From positions 16,944-80,943 of the forward strand of contig JANTGF010000010.1 of NCBI GenBank assembly GCA_024763075.1: 64,000 bases of DNA, in the 5' to 3' direction. The notes beneath the pieces were generated by a model that was not told the origin of the DNA, made no database searches, and saw only the letters and a program-made list of their open reading frames with translations. Position 1 is the stretch's first letter. Each line of letters starts with the position of its first letter. A program made the position numbers and the translations under genes. Positions 18,396-28,335 of this stretch are shown one piece after another. Source of the DNA: Bacteroidales bacterium. Lineage in GTDB: Bacteria > Bacteroidota > Bacteroidia > Bacteroidales > VadinHA17.

Positions 18396-19862
18396 TTAAT
18401 TTCTGGGCGGCTTGGGTTTATTAATATTATGATCTTTCATATACAACTCTTTGTCATATATTTTCCCACCAACCGGCTCGTTATATGCCTCGAAAGCATA
18501 TTTTACCAGTTTCGTGAGTTGTCCAGGATTATCATCAGCCAGATTTTTCGTTTCTACAGGATCATTTTTCAGATTATACAACTCCCATTCAACGTCCTTC
18601 CCATCCTTCTTTTTATCCGGCACCTTAACAGCTTTCCAGTCACCCGATCTCACTGCCCAATGCCTGTCTGCCGTCCAAAACATGTATTCATGTTCTTTCT
18701 GCTTCCCCTCACCTGTTAGTGTTGGCAATATGGATAAACCATCACAATCATCAGGTATTTTAACATTTACTATATCAGCAATGGTAGCCATTACATCAGG
18801 GAAGTACCAAACAAAATCACTTTGGGAACCCGGTTTAATTTTACCCGGCCAACGCACTACCATCGGAATTTTGAGACCTCCTTCGTATACATTTCCCTTT
18901 CCGCCCCTGAATACCAGGCCTGTTTCGGGATTCATATTCGGACCAAAAATACCGTATGGAAACTCATCACTTTTAAAGTAACGCTGCCCCCCATTATCCC
19001 CGCATACAAAAACAATGGTGTTTTCATCAATATTAAGCTCTTTTAAAAGTTTAAATATTTCTCCAATTTGTCTGTCCGCTTTATAAAGCAATGCGGCATA
19101 ACGATTGGCATCATCTTTTCGCCATGAATGTTGAACTTTCCATGGTTTATCTTTAAAATGAAGATACGAAGGGTCATCTTCATCAATTCCCCATAATCCG
19201 TGAGGAGGTGTCCAGGGGAGGTAGCAGAAAAATGTTTTGCCGGCATTATCTCTTATAAACTTAACTGATTCTTCAAATATTTTATTCTGAGCCTGTGTTT
19301 TGCCTTTGTAATAGTAACCCTCATTGCCTTCAAGCATTACCTCCTTACTGTTTTTTATCAGATATTCCGGAAAATAACTGTGGGCATGCACCTGGTCGTA
19401 ATAACCAAAAAATATATCAAACCCGTGAGTTTCCGGGACCCCGAAAGTTCCACGATTTCCAATACCCCATTTACCAAATCCACCTGTTGTATATCCTGCG
19501 TTTTTCAACATTGAAGCAATCGTTTCTTCGTCAGACCGTATTGGTAACCCACCCGAATTCCCACGAACACTGGTATGGCCCATATGTTTTCCTGTCATTA
19601 AACAGGCCCGGGTTGGTGCACATACGGTAGCTCCTGCATAGGCATTTGTAAAAATCATCCCTTCCCCGGCCATTTTATCTATATTGGGTGTTTCCAGCTT
19701 CTTATTCCCCATGTAAGAGGGTTCAAAATAGCCCATTTCATCCAGCATAATATAAATGATATTTGGTTTCTCTTTTTCTTTCTGAACCGTTGTTGAACAG
19801 GAAAGAGATACCATAAGTGTAATTGCTGCTCCAATAATCATTAAACTCAGGACTTTTTTCAT
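18396..19862 (-). CDS. S1-family sulfatase, lipoprotein, with variant DE metal motif
   Basis: A 488-residue arylsulfatase-like enzyme with a signal ending VSLSCST (lipidated Cys22). The signature is CAPTRACLMTGK with Cys81 as the formylglycine precursor; FGKWGIG and CGDNGGQ are the other catalytic and metal blocks. The N-terminal metal motif reads IMLDEMGY instead of the usual DD, a conservative Asp-to-Glu change at a calcium ligand. The C-terminus is rich in lysine (DKKKDGKD). It is 47 bases downstream of the next sulfatase and likely co-transcribed with it. The substrate is unknown, presumably a sulfated glycan fragment in the periplasm. Confidence 0.92.
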   Translation of the reverse strand: MKKVLSLMIIGAAITLMVSLSCSTTVQKEKEKPNIIYIMLDEMGYFEPSYMGNKKLETPNIDKMAGEGMIFTNAYAGATVCAPTRACLMTGKHMGHTSVRGNSGGLPIRSDEETIASMLKNAGYTTGGFGKWGIGNRGTFGVPETHGFDIFFGYYDQVHAHSYFPEYLIKNSKEVMLEGNEGYYYKGKTQAQNKIFEESVKFIRDNAGKTFFCYLPWTPPHGLWGIDEDDPSYLHFKDKPWKVQHSWRKDDANRYAALLYKADRQIGEIFKLLKELNIDENTIVFVCGDNGGQRYFKSDEFPYGIFGPNMNPETGLVFRGGKGNVYEGGLKIPMVVRWPGKIKPGSQSDFVWYFPDVMATIADIVNVKIPDDCDGLSILPTLTGEGKQKEHEYMFWTADRHWAVRSGDWKAVKVPDKKKDGKDVEWELYNLKNDPVETKNLADDNPGQLTKLVKYAFEAYNEPVGGKIYDKELYMKDHNINKPKPPRN

Positions 19863-19909
19863 AAGTATTTATTTATATTGCAAATCAGGAGTTGGAAACT
19901 TTCCCATCA

Positions 19910-21253
19910 TTATTGTGATAAAATCATTACCTCTTTGGTAACTTCTTTTTCCCATTTATTAAGTTTCTCCTGAAGCATTATTACCAGATCGGTTTTTTTA
20001 TCAGCAAGATTATTAATTTCAGAGAGATCATCTTTCAGATTGTAAAGTTCAATCTTGTTCTGGGCAGTTTTTGTTTCCTGAATAATAAGTTTCCAGTCTC
20101 CATGTCTGATTGCCTTTACATGATGAAATCTCCAGAAAAGCGACCTGTCCGGCATATTGCCATTTTGTAATAATACATTTTTAAAGCTGATACCATCCAA
20201 CCCTTCCGGTGGTGTTCTTCCTGCAATATTTATCAGCGTTGGGAAGATATCCATACTCAGGATGGTTTCATCCGTCCGGGTGCCAGCGGGGATCTTTCCG
20301 GGCCACCAGGCAATGGCCGGAACCCTGTGGCCACCTTCATACAATTGGGCCTTCCATCCTCTGAGTGGTTTATTGTGTTTTCCATATTTTTTTACTCCCC
20401 CATTGTCAGAACAGAAAAAAACCAAAGTATTTTCAGATATATGTGCATTTTTGAGTGCCCGAATTATTCTACCTATGTCTTCGTCCATTACCTCTATCAT
20501 TTCTTTATAAATACCAGGAATACTGTCTTCCTGTATTGTCTTATTATGTGCTGCCTTCACGCCTACCTTTCTGAAAGGTTTGATGTGCCTTCCCTGGTAA
20601 GGATAGTGTGGTACTTCGTAGGGCAAATACAGAAAAAAAGGCTCATTTTTATGTCTGTTGATAAAATCAATGCCATAGTTAGTAAGCAAATCCGTTGAGT
20701 AACCTTTATCATCTTCTAAAACCGTATTTTTCCACCAGTCAAAATATCCTTCCTGATCGATGTGTGAGAAATAATCAATGTTTCCAGCGACATATCCTCT
20801 GAATTCATCAAATCCCTGATGAACAGGGTTATATTTTTCAGGATAACCCAGATGCCATTTCCCGAACATGCCGGTAATATATCCTGCTTTCTTCAATGCT
20901 TCAGCCATTGTTATTTCTTTTAAGTCCAATCCTACATTTCGATGATGGGCAGCAGTGATTACTCCCTCAATACCAACTCTTTGCTGATATTTACCTGTTA
21001 TCAGAGCTGCTCTGGTTGGACTACAAACCGCACCGTTGGAATGGTAATCGTTGAACTTCATTCCTTCCGAAGCCAGCCGGTCAAGATTGGGAGTATGGAT
21101 TGTCTGGCTTCCGTAACATCCGATATCTCCATAACCCAGATCATCCGCCATGATTAATATAAAATTTGGTTTTGTGTGATTCCTTGTGTTTGAACATGAA
21201 TTTGCGAAGAACCATGCGGAAATACATAAAATAATTATTAGAATCTGTTTCAC
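19910..21253 (-). CDS. S1-family sulfatase, lipoprotein
   Basis: A 447-residue sulfatase, the shortest of the set. The signal ends FANSCSN. It has a canonical metal start MADDLGYGDIGCYG, the signature CSPTRAALITGK with Cys77, the catalytic block FGKWHLGY and the metal block CSDNGG. The text is close to classical arylsulfatase A-type enzymes of Bacteroidota glycan clusters. It lies 3 bases downstream of the sulfatase at 21257-22756 and 47 bases upstream of the one ending at 19862, so the three form one minus-strand transcription unit. The sulfate position it removes cannot be told. Confidence 0.94.
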   Translation of the reverse strand: MKQILIIILCISAWFFANSCSNTRNHTKPNFILIMADDLGYGDIGCYGSQTIHTPNLDRLASEGMKFNDYHSNGAVCSPTRAALITGKYQQRVGIEGVITAAHHRNVGLDLKEITMAEALKKAGYITGMFGKWHLGYPEKYNPVHQGFDEFRGYVAGNIDYFSHIDQEGYFDWWKNTVLEDDKGYSTDLLTNYGIDFINRHKNEPFFLYLPYEVPHYPYQGRHIKPFRKVGVKAAHNKTIQEDSIPGIYKEMIEVMDEDIGRIIRALKNAHISENTLVFFCSDNGGVKKYGKHNKPLRGWKAQLYEGGHRVPAIAWWPGKIPAGTRTDETILSMDIFPTLINIAGRTPPEGLDGISFKNVLLQNGNMPDRSLFWRFHHVKAIRHGDWKLIIQETKTAQNKIELYNLKDDLSEINNLADKKTDLVIMLQEKLNKWEKEVTKEVMILSQ

Positions 21254-21256
21254 AAT

Positions 21257-22756
21257 TTAACGGGGTTTTGGTGATTTGTTTGGCATCCGGTTTCCTTTCC
21301 GGCTCAAACCGGAAAGCTTTTTTAAAGGGATGTCATAAAAAGATTTTTTAAGTACTTGATATTTTGGATTGGCATCTTCATCTGGGAGTACCTGAAGAAC
21401 AGCAGTGATTTTTTTCAAAACTTCCTTTATTTCCGGTTTATCACTATTGATGATGTTGTTTTCTTCACCAGGATCGGATGCAAGATCATACAATTCACAA
21501 ATCACTTTTGTTGTGTCTATATAAGCCTTGTACTTTTTATCCCGGATAACGCGATCTCTGAACGTAAAATAATTTTCAACTTTCCCATTTCTTATTATTG
21601 ACGGATGGGATCCCATAGCCATGATCCATCTTCTCTGTGAATCAAGCATCTTTCCAAGGATCAATGGAGCAAAGGACATCCCATCTATCGTATCTCTTTT
21701 TGGTATTCCTGCACCCCCGAGTTCAGCAAATGTTGGTAGCATATCGGGAAAGTCCACCAGGGCATCTGTAATTACCCCCCCGGGAACAATACCAGGACAA
21801 TTCACAATAAATGGAGCATTGATCCCATTTTCAGTAAGGTAGGTCTTCCCTCCCCTTACGGCCAATCCGTTCCGGTGACCTATAATACTTCCGGCCGTTC
21901 CGTTATCAGTTGTCCAGAACACAATCGTATGGTCTCTAATGCCAAGACTGTCAAGGGCATTCATTAATTTTCCCAGGAGAAAATCTGCATACCGGACCAT
22001 GGCTTTATGTTTTTCTGTTTTACCCCTTACATCCGGTTCGAGCGGCGTTGTGGTAAGAGGACCATGCGTTAAACACATGGGGTAATATATCATCATGGCC
22101 TGATCCTTGTTCTTCTTCATAAAGTCGATTATGAAGTCAGTAAAAATATCATCGCCAAATCTGCCTTCATAGGTTTTGCTGCCATCTTTCGTGTGAATAT
22201 ACGGATCCCAGTATCTTTTCTGACTGACTTTGATATTTCCACCCTCTCCACCTGTCCACATACAATATTCATCAAAGCCGTGTTGGACCATTATGTCAGG
22301 CTGTACCCTGAAATCACTGATTTGCCATTTACCGGCTGCACAGGTAACATAACCGGCAGATTTCATAACCCTGGCAAAGGTGTTGTACCTTTTTGGATCA
22401 AACTGGGCACCATGCCCCCACCGTGGAACATCAAAGTGATTAATCCATCCGTTTCTCCAGGGATACTGGCCTGTTAATAAAGCTACTCTTGAAGGGGTAC
22501 ACTGGGGCATGGAATAGGCATTAAGAAAACTCATGCCGGTAGTGGCCAGCTTATCAACATTGGGCGTTTGTACATCATCTGCACCATACTTGCTTACCCA
22601 TTCTTTACCCAGGTCGTCGACCAGAATATAGAGAATATTGGGTTTTGTTGTATCCGGCTTTTTCTTTTTGTTTGATGTACAAGCCGGAAAAATCATCAAT
22701 AACGACAAGACCGGAATAAACCATAATAATTTTACTCTTTTCGGTATTTTCCTCAT
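21257..22756 (-). CDS. S1-family sulfatase, lipoprotein
   Basis: A 499-residue sulfatase and the first gene of the sulfatase operon. The signal ends MIFPACTSN (lipidated Cys26). ILVDDLGKEW is the metal start, CTPSRVALLTGQ the signature with Cys86 for formylglycine, CAAGKWQ the catalytic lysine block and TTDNGTAG the second metal block. It carries a basic C-terminal tail (SRKGNRMPNKSPKPR) not seen in its neighbours. It is divergent from tex, with the two start regions about 130 bases apart. The four sulfatases of this cluster belong to visibly different subgroups, which suggests that they act on different sulfate positions of one complex polymer. Confidence 0.93.
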   Translation of the reverse strand: MRKIPKRVKLLWFIPVLSLLMIFPACTSNKKKKPDTTKPNILYILVDDLGKEWVSKYGADDVQTPNVDKLATTGMSFLNAYSMPQCTPSRVALLTGQYPWRNGWINHFDVPRWGHGAQFDPKRYNTFARVMKSAGYVTCAAGKWQISDFRVQPDIMVQHGFDEYCMWTGGEGGNIKVSQKRYWDPYIHTKDGSKTYEGRFGDDIFTDFIIDFMKKNKDQAMMIYYPMCLTHGPLTTTPLEPDVRGKTEKHKAMVRYADFLLGKLMNALDSLGIRDHTIVFWTTDNGTAGSIIGHRNGLAVRGGKTYLTENGINAPFIVNCPGIVPGGVITDALVDFPDMLPTFAELGGAGIPKRDTIDGMSFAPLILGKMLDSQRRWIMAMGSHPSIIRNGKVENYFTFRDRVIRDKKYKAYIDTTKVICELYDLASDPGEENNIINSDKPEIKEVLKKITAVLQVLPDEDANPKYQVLKKSFYDIPLKKLSGLSRKGNRMPNKSPKPR

Positions 22757-22852
22757 TATTTTGATAAAATGGTTATTCCTTTTATTATTTTCAAAATTAC
22801 TAAAAGTTATTCATTGATCAAATTCAGCCTGAATATCCATCCAAAAATTCTC

Positions 22853-22860
22853 TACCTTTG
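22853..22860 (+). promoter_or_regulatory. predicted -7 element of tex
   Basis: TACCTTTG is a perfect TAnnTTTG match 25 bases before the ATG at 22886. It supports that start over the ORF-track start at 22769, since a transcript beginning here would lack the upstream codons. Confidence 0.55.
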
Positions 22861-22885
22861 GACCCTTATCAAAAATACAATTCAA

Positions 22886-25000
22886 ATGACTTTTTCAAAA
22901 TATATTTCAACCGATTTAAGTATCCCTGAAAACCAGGTCGAAAAGACTCTTGATCTTTTGCAGGAAGGAGCTACCATCCCGTTTATTGCCCGTTACCGGA
23001 AGGAAATGACCGGGAAGCTGGACGAAGTACAGATTGGAGAAATTAAATCGACATTTGATAAATATACAAAGCTTGAAAACCGAAAGGAAACGATCCTGAA
23101 AGCCATTGAGGGACAGGGGAAACTTACGGCTGAGCTTGAAGAACTGATCCTTAATTCCCGGGACATCCGGGAACTGGAAGATTTGTATCTTCCCTATAAG
23201 CAAAAACGAAAAACCAGGGCTGAAACTGCCCGGAAAAAAGGCCTGGAGCCTCTGGCGAAGATCATAATGGCACAAAGGGAAGCGAATGTTGAACAAAGGG
23301 CAGCATCCTTTGTAAAGGGCGATGTAAAATCAGCTGAAGATGCACTTCAGGGAGCCAGGGATATCATTGCCGAATGGGTGAATGAAAATAAAACGGCAAG
23401 GGAAATTGTCCGGTCGGTTTTTGAAAAGCAGGCAGTAATTACTTCGAAAGTGGCAAAAGGCAAAGTAGAAGAAGCTGCAAAGTATAAATCTTACTTTCAG
23501 TACGAAGAAAAATTAAAATATTGCAAATCACATCAGTTACTGGCCATCCGGCGTGCTGAATCGGAAGGTTTTCTGAAAGTAAGTATTCGTCCGCCACAGG
23601 AGTATGTACTGGAAAGATTGTTTCGTTTATTCATTAAAAATGATCTTTCGGGAAATATTGAAACGGCCATTACCGATTCCTGGAAAAGATTGCTGGCCCC
23701 TTCCATTGAAAATGAATTTGCTGTTTTATCAAAGGAAAAGGCCGATACGGAAGCCATTAATGTTTTTGCTGAGAACCTGCGGCAGCTCCTGTTGAGCGCT
23801 CCTCTTGGTGCGAAGCGGGTTCTTGGCATCGATCCAGGATTCCGTACAGGTTGTAAACTGGTTTGTCTGGATGAGAAAGGTGATTTGCTTCATAATGATA
23901 CAATTTACCCCCATCCACCGCAATCAAAGGACAAGCAGGCGATGCATAAAATCAGCTCCTTAATAGAGCAATACAAAATACAGGCCATTGCCATAGGAAA
24001 CGGAACTGCCGGCCGGGAAACAGAGAATCTGCTCCGGAGAATGCGTTTTAAGGATGATTTGCAGGTATTTATTATAAGTGAGGCCGGTGCTTCCGTTTAT
24101 TCAGCCTCTCCCCTTGCCCGTGAGGAATTCCCTTCATATGACGTTACGGTACGGGGTGCCATTTCCATTGGAAGAAGATTGATGGATCCTTTGGCTGAAC
24201 TTGTCAAGATTGAGCCTAAATCGATTGGCGTTGGCCAGTATCAGCATGATGTGGACCAGCAAATGCTGAAAGAATCCCTTGATCGTGTAGTGGAAAGTTG
24301 CGTAAATATGGTGGGTGTGGATGTCAATACTGCCAGCAGGCATCTGCTCACTTATGTTTCCGGTCTTGGGCCTACATTGGCACAAAATATTGTTGATTAC
24401 CGGAAAGAAAACGGATCTTTTAAATCAAGAGACGATCTGAAAGCAGTACCCCGCATGGGAGCCAAAGCATTTGAACAATGTGCAGGATTTTTACGGATAA
24501 AAAACGGTAATAACCCACTTGACAACAGTGCCGTACATCCGGAACGATATGCTCTGGTAAAGAAAATGGCAAAAAGTGTTTCTGTCCGGATAGCTGATCT
24601 TATAGGAAGCAAGGAGATGATAGACCGAATAGATATCCGAAAATTCACAGATGATCAGACCGGAATGGTAACGCTGAATGATATTTTGAAAGAGTTACTG
24701 AAACCGGGACTGGACCCACGTAAAAAAGTGAAAGTTTTTACATTTGCTGAAAACATCCGGAAGATCGGTGATTTGAAATCCGGGATGGAATTACCGGGAA
24801 TTATCACCAATATTACCAATTTTGGTGCCTTTGTGGATATAGGTATAAAGGAGAACGGACTCATCCACCTGTCCAATATGGCCGATGAATATGTTAGCAA
24901 TCCTGCCGATTATGTAAGACTCAACCAGCAGGTTACAGTTAAGGTGCTGGATGTGGATGTGGAACGAAAACGTATCGGACTTTCTCTGATCCAATCCTGA
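22886..25000 (+). CDS. tex: Tex-family RNA-binding protein
   Basis: With the ATG at 22886 (MTFSKYISTDLSIPENQVEKTL) the protein is 704 residues, the usual length for Tex; the 39 extra codons in the track lie upstream of the predicted promoter. Domains in order: the helical N-terminal region (GATIPFIARYRKEMTGKLDE), a YqgF/RNase H-like domain (RVLGIDPGFRTGCKL), helix-hairpin-helix repeats (YVSGLGPTLAQNIVDYRKENG and VPRMGAKAFEQCAGFL), and a C-terminal S1 RNA-binding domain (GIITNITNFGAFVDIG). Tex binds nucleic acid and is tied to transcription and RNA turnover. It is a housekeeping gene standing alone in a glycan-degradation neighbourhood. Confidence 0.96.
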   Translation: MTFSKYISTDLSIPENQVEKTLDLLQEGATIPFIARYRKEMTGKLDEVQIGEIKSTFDKYTKLENRKETILKAIEGQGKLTAELEELILNSRDIRELEDLYLPYKQKRKTRAETARKKGLEPLAKIIMAQREANVEQRAASFVKGDVKSAEDALQGARDIIAEWVNENKTAREIVRSVFEKQAVITSKVAKGKVEEAAKYKSYFQYEEKLKYCKSHQLLAIRRAESEGFLKVSIRPPQEYVLERLFRLFIKNDLSGNIETAITDSWKRLLAPSIENEFAVLSKEKADTEAINVFAENLRQLLLSAPLGAKRVLGIDPGFRTGCKLVCLDEKGDLLHNDTIYPHPPQSKDKQAMHKISSLIEQYKIQAIAIGNGTAGRETENLLRRMRFKDDLQVFIISEAGASVYSASPLAREEFPSYDVTVRGAISIGRRLMDPLAELVKIEPKSIGVGQYQHDVDQQMLKESLDRVVESCVNMVGVDVNTASRHLLTYVSGLGPTLAQNIVDYRKENGSFKSRDDLKAVPRMGAKAFEQCAGFLRIKNGNNPLDNSAVHPERYALVKKMAKSVSVRIADLIGSKEMIDRIDIRKFTDDQTGMVTLNDILKELLKPGLDPRKKVKVFTFAENIRKIGDLKSGMELPGIITNITNFGAFVDIGIKENGLIHLSNMADEYVSNPADYVRLNQQVTVKVLDVDVERKRIGLSLIQS

Positions 25001-25065
25001 GGATGTGGACTTTTAATCCGTGCCAGCAACTAACATACCAATTATTTTGTGAGGTTTGTCTTTCT

Positions 25066-25325
25066 GTTCCGGCGCTGCATAACAATTTTCTTTTATCAGG
25101 CATTTCATTGCGCCGGACTTTCGTGTTTGATCATGTAACCCTGACTTTCACGTCAGGGCTATAATATTACGCCCTTACAGGGCTGGGAGAAGTAATTTTG
25201 CCTAATCATATACGAATAAATTCCCCTCCTTTTTTCAAGGAGGGGTGGACGTCCATGTACGGATCTTTCCTTTTTATTGTAATTATAAAATGGACGGACG
25301 GGGAGGTCCAGCCCGTGTGCAGGCC
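25066..25325. repeat. composite hairpin repeat block B (one unit)
   Basis: One unit lies in the convergent gap between tex and the SGNH/DUF5703 gene, in the same orientation as block A. The modules are TCCGGCGCTGCAT..GCGCCGG, the hairpin CCCTGACTTTCACGTCAGGG (25139-25158), GCCCTTACAGGGCTGGGAGAA, CCCCTCCTTTTTTCAAGGAGGGG-type and GCCCGTGTGCAGGC. The second hairpin differs from other copies in both arms (CCCCGAC/GTCGGGG becomes CCCTGAC/GTCAGGG), preserving pairing. The rest of the 384-base gap holds no gene. Confidence 0.8.
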
Positions 25326-25384
25326 AAAAAGCACAAAACCTAAAACATAAAAAAACTTTGATTAATGCTTAGGTGGAAAGTAAT

Positions 25385-28294
25385 TCACTTTACAAAAGGT
25401 TCAGATATAATAATATTCTTCTTCCTCTCTTCCGGTGAAACATCCAGAGATTCTAATTTTCCATTTTTAACCACCCCTTCAAGAACTGTATTTTGAGGTG
25501 CATGCAATTTAAATTTCACATCCCAGGATTTTGGCCAGGCCGGTAGCAAGTATATTTTATCATTATCGTATTGAACCAGCATACGTTGCAAGGCAATCAT
25601 GGCAACAGAACCATGATCCTGGTCCGGTGTCCAGTCGTAATTTGGCCCCCAGTTTGTCGGGAAACGATAAGCTTTATTCCATGTATTGAAATTTATTGAA
25701 GTAAGCTTTGCCGCTTCCCCTGTTAAGCCCAGACAGGCAGCTTTAATGGCATTTTGCTGCCAGCCGCCTGTTACTTTTATCGCACGGTTTGCGAATGAAT
25801 GTAGTGCTATTTCCAGGCTGTCTTTGCCAACTCCGAATGTCCTGTATGGAAAAATCGCATACAACTCCGGATTCTCAACATTTTGTTTGCCACTGTACTT
25901 TTCTGCAGGAGCTAAAACAGTCTGTCCGTTTACCGTCTTCATTGGAATTTCAGGTAATTCACTTATTAATCTTTCCCATTGTTTTCGTTGTGATTTTGAA
26001 ACTTCAGTAGCAGGTAATTTTAGTAATTCCGAACAAACTTTATTAATTCCAACAATTTCAGGAAGCGGGTTTACCGCATTTCTGTATGTCTCCAGTGCCA
26101 TTGCCGGGTCAAAAAGTATTTTGCCTTTTTTATCCCTGCCCCAATGCTGATCAAAAAAAGTGATCACTTCCGAAACCACAGGAAGAAGTGTTTCTTTCAG
26201 AAAAGTCCCATTCCTGGTAAATGAATAGTAATCAAGCATCATAAGAGAAAGCTCCAGTCCGCTTTGCCAGTAATATCGGATATAGCGGTTTTCGGTCATT
26301 CCCAAAGGTAATTCAGAGCGGTTCCGGCCATAATTCACATCCGTATAAGTTCCCCAGAAGTACATGGTTTCCGGGAAAAAGGCGCCTTTATGATGATAGT
26401 AAGTTTGCGTTGCAAGTTCCCGGATTGGAAGTGCCTTCCTGTACATTTTAAAGAGTGGTTGCATCAGGTCAAAATCACCCGATTCCAGCATTGACCAGTA
26501 GGGCAATCTCGTATTTTGCCACCAGTAGGGTCCGCCCCATCTTCGATAATCTGCATCAAAATCTTTGAATTTTCCATTCAGGTTTTTTGTATCCACGGTA
26601 AAAATGCTGCCGTTAAACTTTATCGGAGAATTGCCACGGCCTCCGCAGGCATTTATATACCTTTGTAAAGCATAATTACGTGTGACATTGAAAACCGAAT
26701 CTTTTTTAAACTCATTCTTTGTTGTGATATGTATGTAACTTCTGTTCCAGAATGAATGCCACCATTTTTTATGATTATCATATCTTTCCTGTCTGGAAAA
26801 TGACTCAATTTTATCCGCATCCTGATTGATTTTTGAAATCCATTCTTTTTGAGTTTTTGTCTGGGAAGTAAGTGCATAAAGTGAAACGGAAAATTGCTTT
26901 ATGGATTGGGGTGTTTTTAATTGGTCTGGTGCCGTTTTTTTTAGTTGCCTGGATCGGATAAGCCCGCCAAAAGTACGGTACAACAGAGGATCCTTATTGT
27001 TTTTTGTATATTTTTCAAGACCCTGTAATTCAAGATTTTCTTTCCAGATAGAACGCATATTACGGTGCAGCCAGATAACACCGTCATTGTAATCAGGAAG
27101 AATCGTATCCTTCTCCACAAAACCCCCCGGGCCGTCTTTTCCATTTATTCCGTATGCTGAGTGCAACTCAGCATCACTGATAATTTGTCGGCGCTTCGTT
27201 CTCCAGGGTTCTGTACTTACAGTTGCTGAAACAGGAGTGTTACTTATTACATCCATCTCCACCACAGGATGATCAGCATCAACCCAGGTATTAATTGTAA
27301 CTCTGTTCTCCTTATTACCTGCAGTAATTTGAATTACACCTTCTTCTAAAATTAACTTCTGGACAAATGAATTACCGGAATTAAAAGGATTCGGTGAAAT
27401 TGACAGCCTGACTTTACCAATTTTCAGGAGGCGCCCATTTTCACTCCAGGAATCGGTTTTTGAGAGATAAAACAGTAAATCTCCATCTTTCTCAACCCAC
27501 AAATTGATTCCGATATCTCCGTTTCCTGCCGGCATGGAACCCATAGAGTTGAGTGAGGGTGTACGCCATATTACATTGTAATCAGGCAGTACCGGCAAGT
27601 TTGAATTTTGTTTCAGCTCACTCAGAATAAGCTTTATACATTGCTCACCCATTAATTTATATCCGGCCGGCTCCCAGTGGAAACGGTCGCCTTTGGATAA
27701 ATCAAGCCGGTTTTCAGCAAGCCCATATAAATCGTTCACAGGAATATTATATTTATTCATCACCTCTTTTGCCAGTCCGTTTCGTTTGACAATAACAGGA
27801 TTTATTTCTGCGTTCAGCTCAGGCTTGTCTCTCTCCATAACGGGAGTGATACTTGCCCAAATCAGTTTGGCGTTACCACAATTATCTTTTATGGTTTTTA
27901 CATATTTTTCCAAAAGAGGCACATAATCATCTTCCGGAATTCTGCCCTTTGGCCACCCATGCAATCCGATATTAAAGTGTATCACATCATACTTTCTGTA
28001 TTTAACAATTTTAGCCAGATCATCAAATAAAAACTTACTTTTAAGATGTATCGGGGTCAACCAATAATCCACATTGGCTTGTTCCCTCAATCCGGCAATT
28101 ATCGTGTTTTTATATCCGTTCATTACCGAATTACCAATTAATAAAACATTGGATAATTGTGGATTATAGGCTTTTGAAGGATAGAAATTCCAGGGACCCC
28201 CTTCAGAGTGCAAACCTAATTCTTCATCTGTTTGACCAATTGATGAAAAAAATATAAGTACAAAAAAGAGGAAAAGTATGCTTGGTTTTTTCAT
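25385..28294 (-). CDS. SGNH hydrolase fused to DUF5703/GH95-like glycosidase
   Basis: This 969-residue exported protein (signal ending FFSSIGQ) has two parts. Residues about 45-225 are an SGNH/GDSL hydrolase: LLIGNSVMNG with nucleophile Ser56, IGLHGW, and Asp203/His206 in GDRFHWEPAGY. From about 231 to the end it matches the DUF5703 group (WRTPSLNSMGSMPAGNGDIGINLW), followed by an (alpha/alpha)6 region with RRWGGPYWWQNTRLPYW and a C-terminal beta domain (YLLPAWPKSWDVKFKLHAP). DUF5703 proteins resemble GH95 enzymes but are uncharacterised to my knowledge. The fusion suggests removal of an ester (for example acetyl) and cleavage of a glycosidic bond by one protein. It is the last gene of a minus-strand trio with two GH-A-like genes. 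Confidence 0.85.
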   Translation of the reverse strand: MKKPSILFLFFVLIFFSSIGQTDEELGLHSEGGPWNFYPSKAYNPQLSNVLLIGNSVMNGYKNTIIAGLREQANVDYWLTPIHLKSKFLFDDLAKIVKYRKYDVIHFNIGLHGWPKGRIPEDDYVPLLEKYVKTIKDNCGNAKLIWASITPVMERDKPELNAEINPVIVKRNGLAKEVMNKYNIPVNDLYGLAENRLDLSKGDRFHWEPAGYKLMGEQCIKLILSELKQNSNLPVLPDYNVIWRTPSLNSMGSMPAGNGDIGINLWVEKDGDLLFYLSKTDSWSENGRLLKIGKVRLSISPNPFNSGNSFVQKLILEEGVIQITAGNKENRVTINTWVDADHPVVEMDVISNTPVSATVSTEPWRTKRRQIISDAELHSAYGINGKDGPGGFVEKDTILPDYNDGVIWLHRNMRSIWKENLELQGLEKYTKNNKDPLLYRTFGGLIRSRQLKKTAPDQLKTPQSIKQFSVSLYALTSQTKTQKEWISKINQDADKIESFSRQERYDNHKKWWHSFWNRSYIHITTKNEFKKDSVFNVTRNYALQRYINACGGRGNSPIKFNGSIFTVDTKNLNGKFKDFDADYRRWGGPYWWQNTRLPYWSMLESGDFDLMQPLFKMYRKALPIRELATQTYYHHKGAFFPETMYFWGTYTDVNYGRNRSELPLGMTENRYIRYYWQSGLELSLMMLDYYSFTRNGTFLKETLLPVVSEVITFFDQHWGRDKKGKILFDPAMALETYRNAVNPLPEIVGINKVCSELLKLPATEVSKSQRKQWERLISELPEIPMKTVNGQTVLAPAEKYSGKQNVENPELYAIFPYRTFGVGKDSLEIALHSFANRAIKVTGGWQQNAIKAACLGLTGEAAKLTSINFNTWNKAYRFPTNWGPNYDWTPDQDHGSVAMIALQRMLVQYDNDKIYLLPAWPKSWDVKFKLHAPQNTVLEGVVKNGKLESLDVSPEERKKNIIISEPFVK

Positions 28295-28335
28295 TGTCGA
28301 AGTTTTTGCAATTTTAGCCAGATAGTATTTTGTTT

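Noticed and set aside
22769-22885. N-terminal extension of Tex
   Set aside because: The extra codons lie upstream of a perfect TAnnTTTG element and encode no Tex-like sequence.
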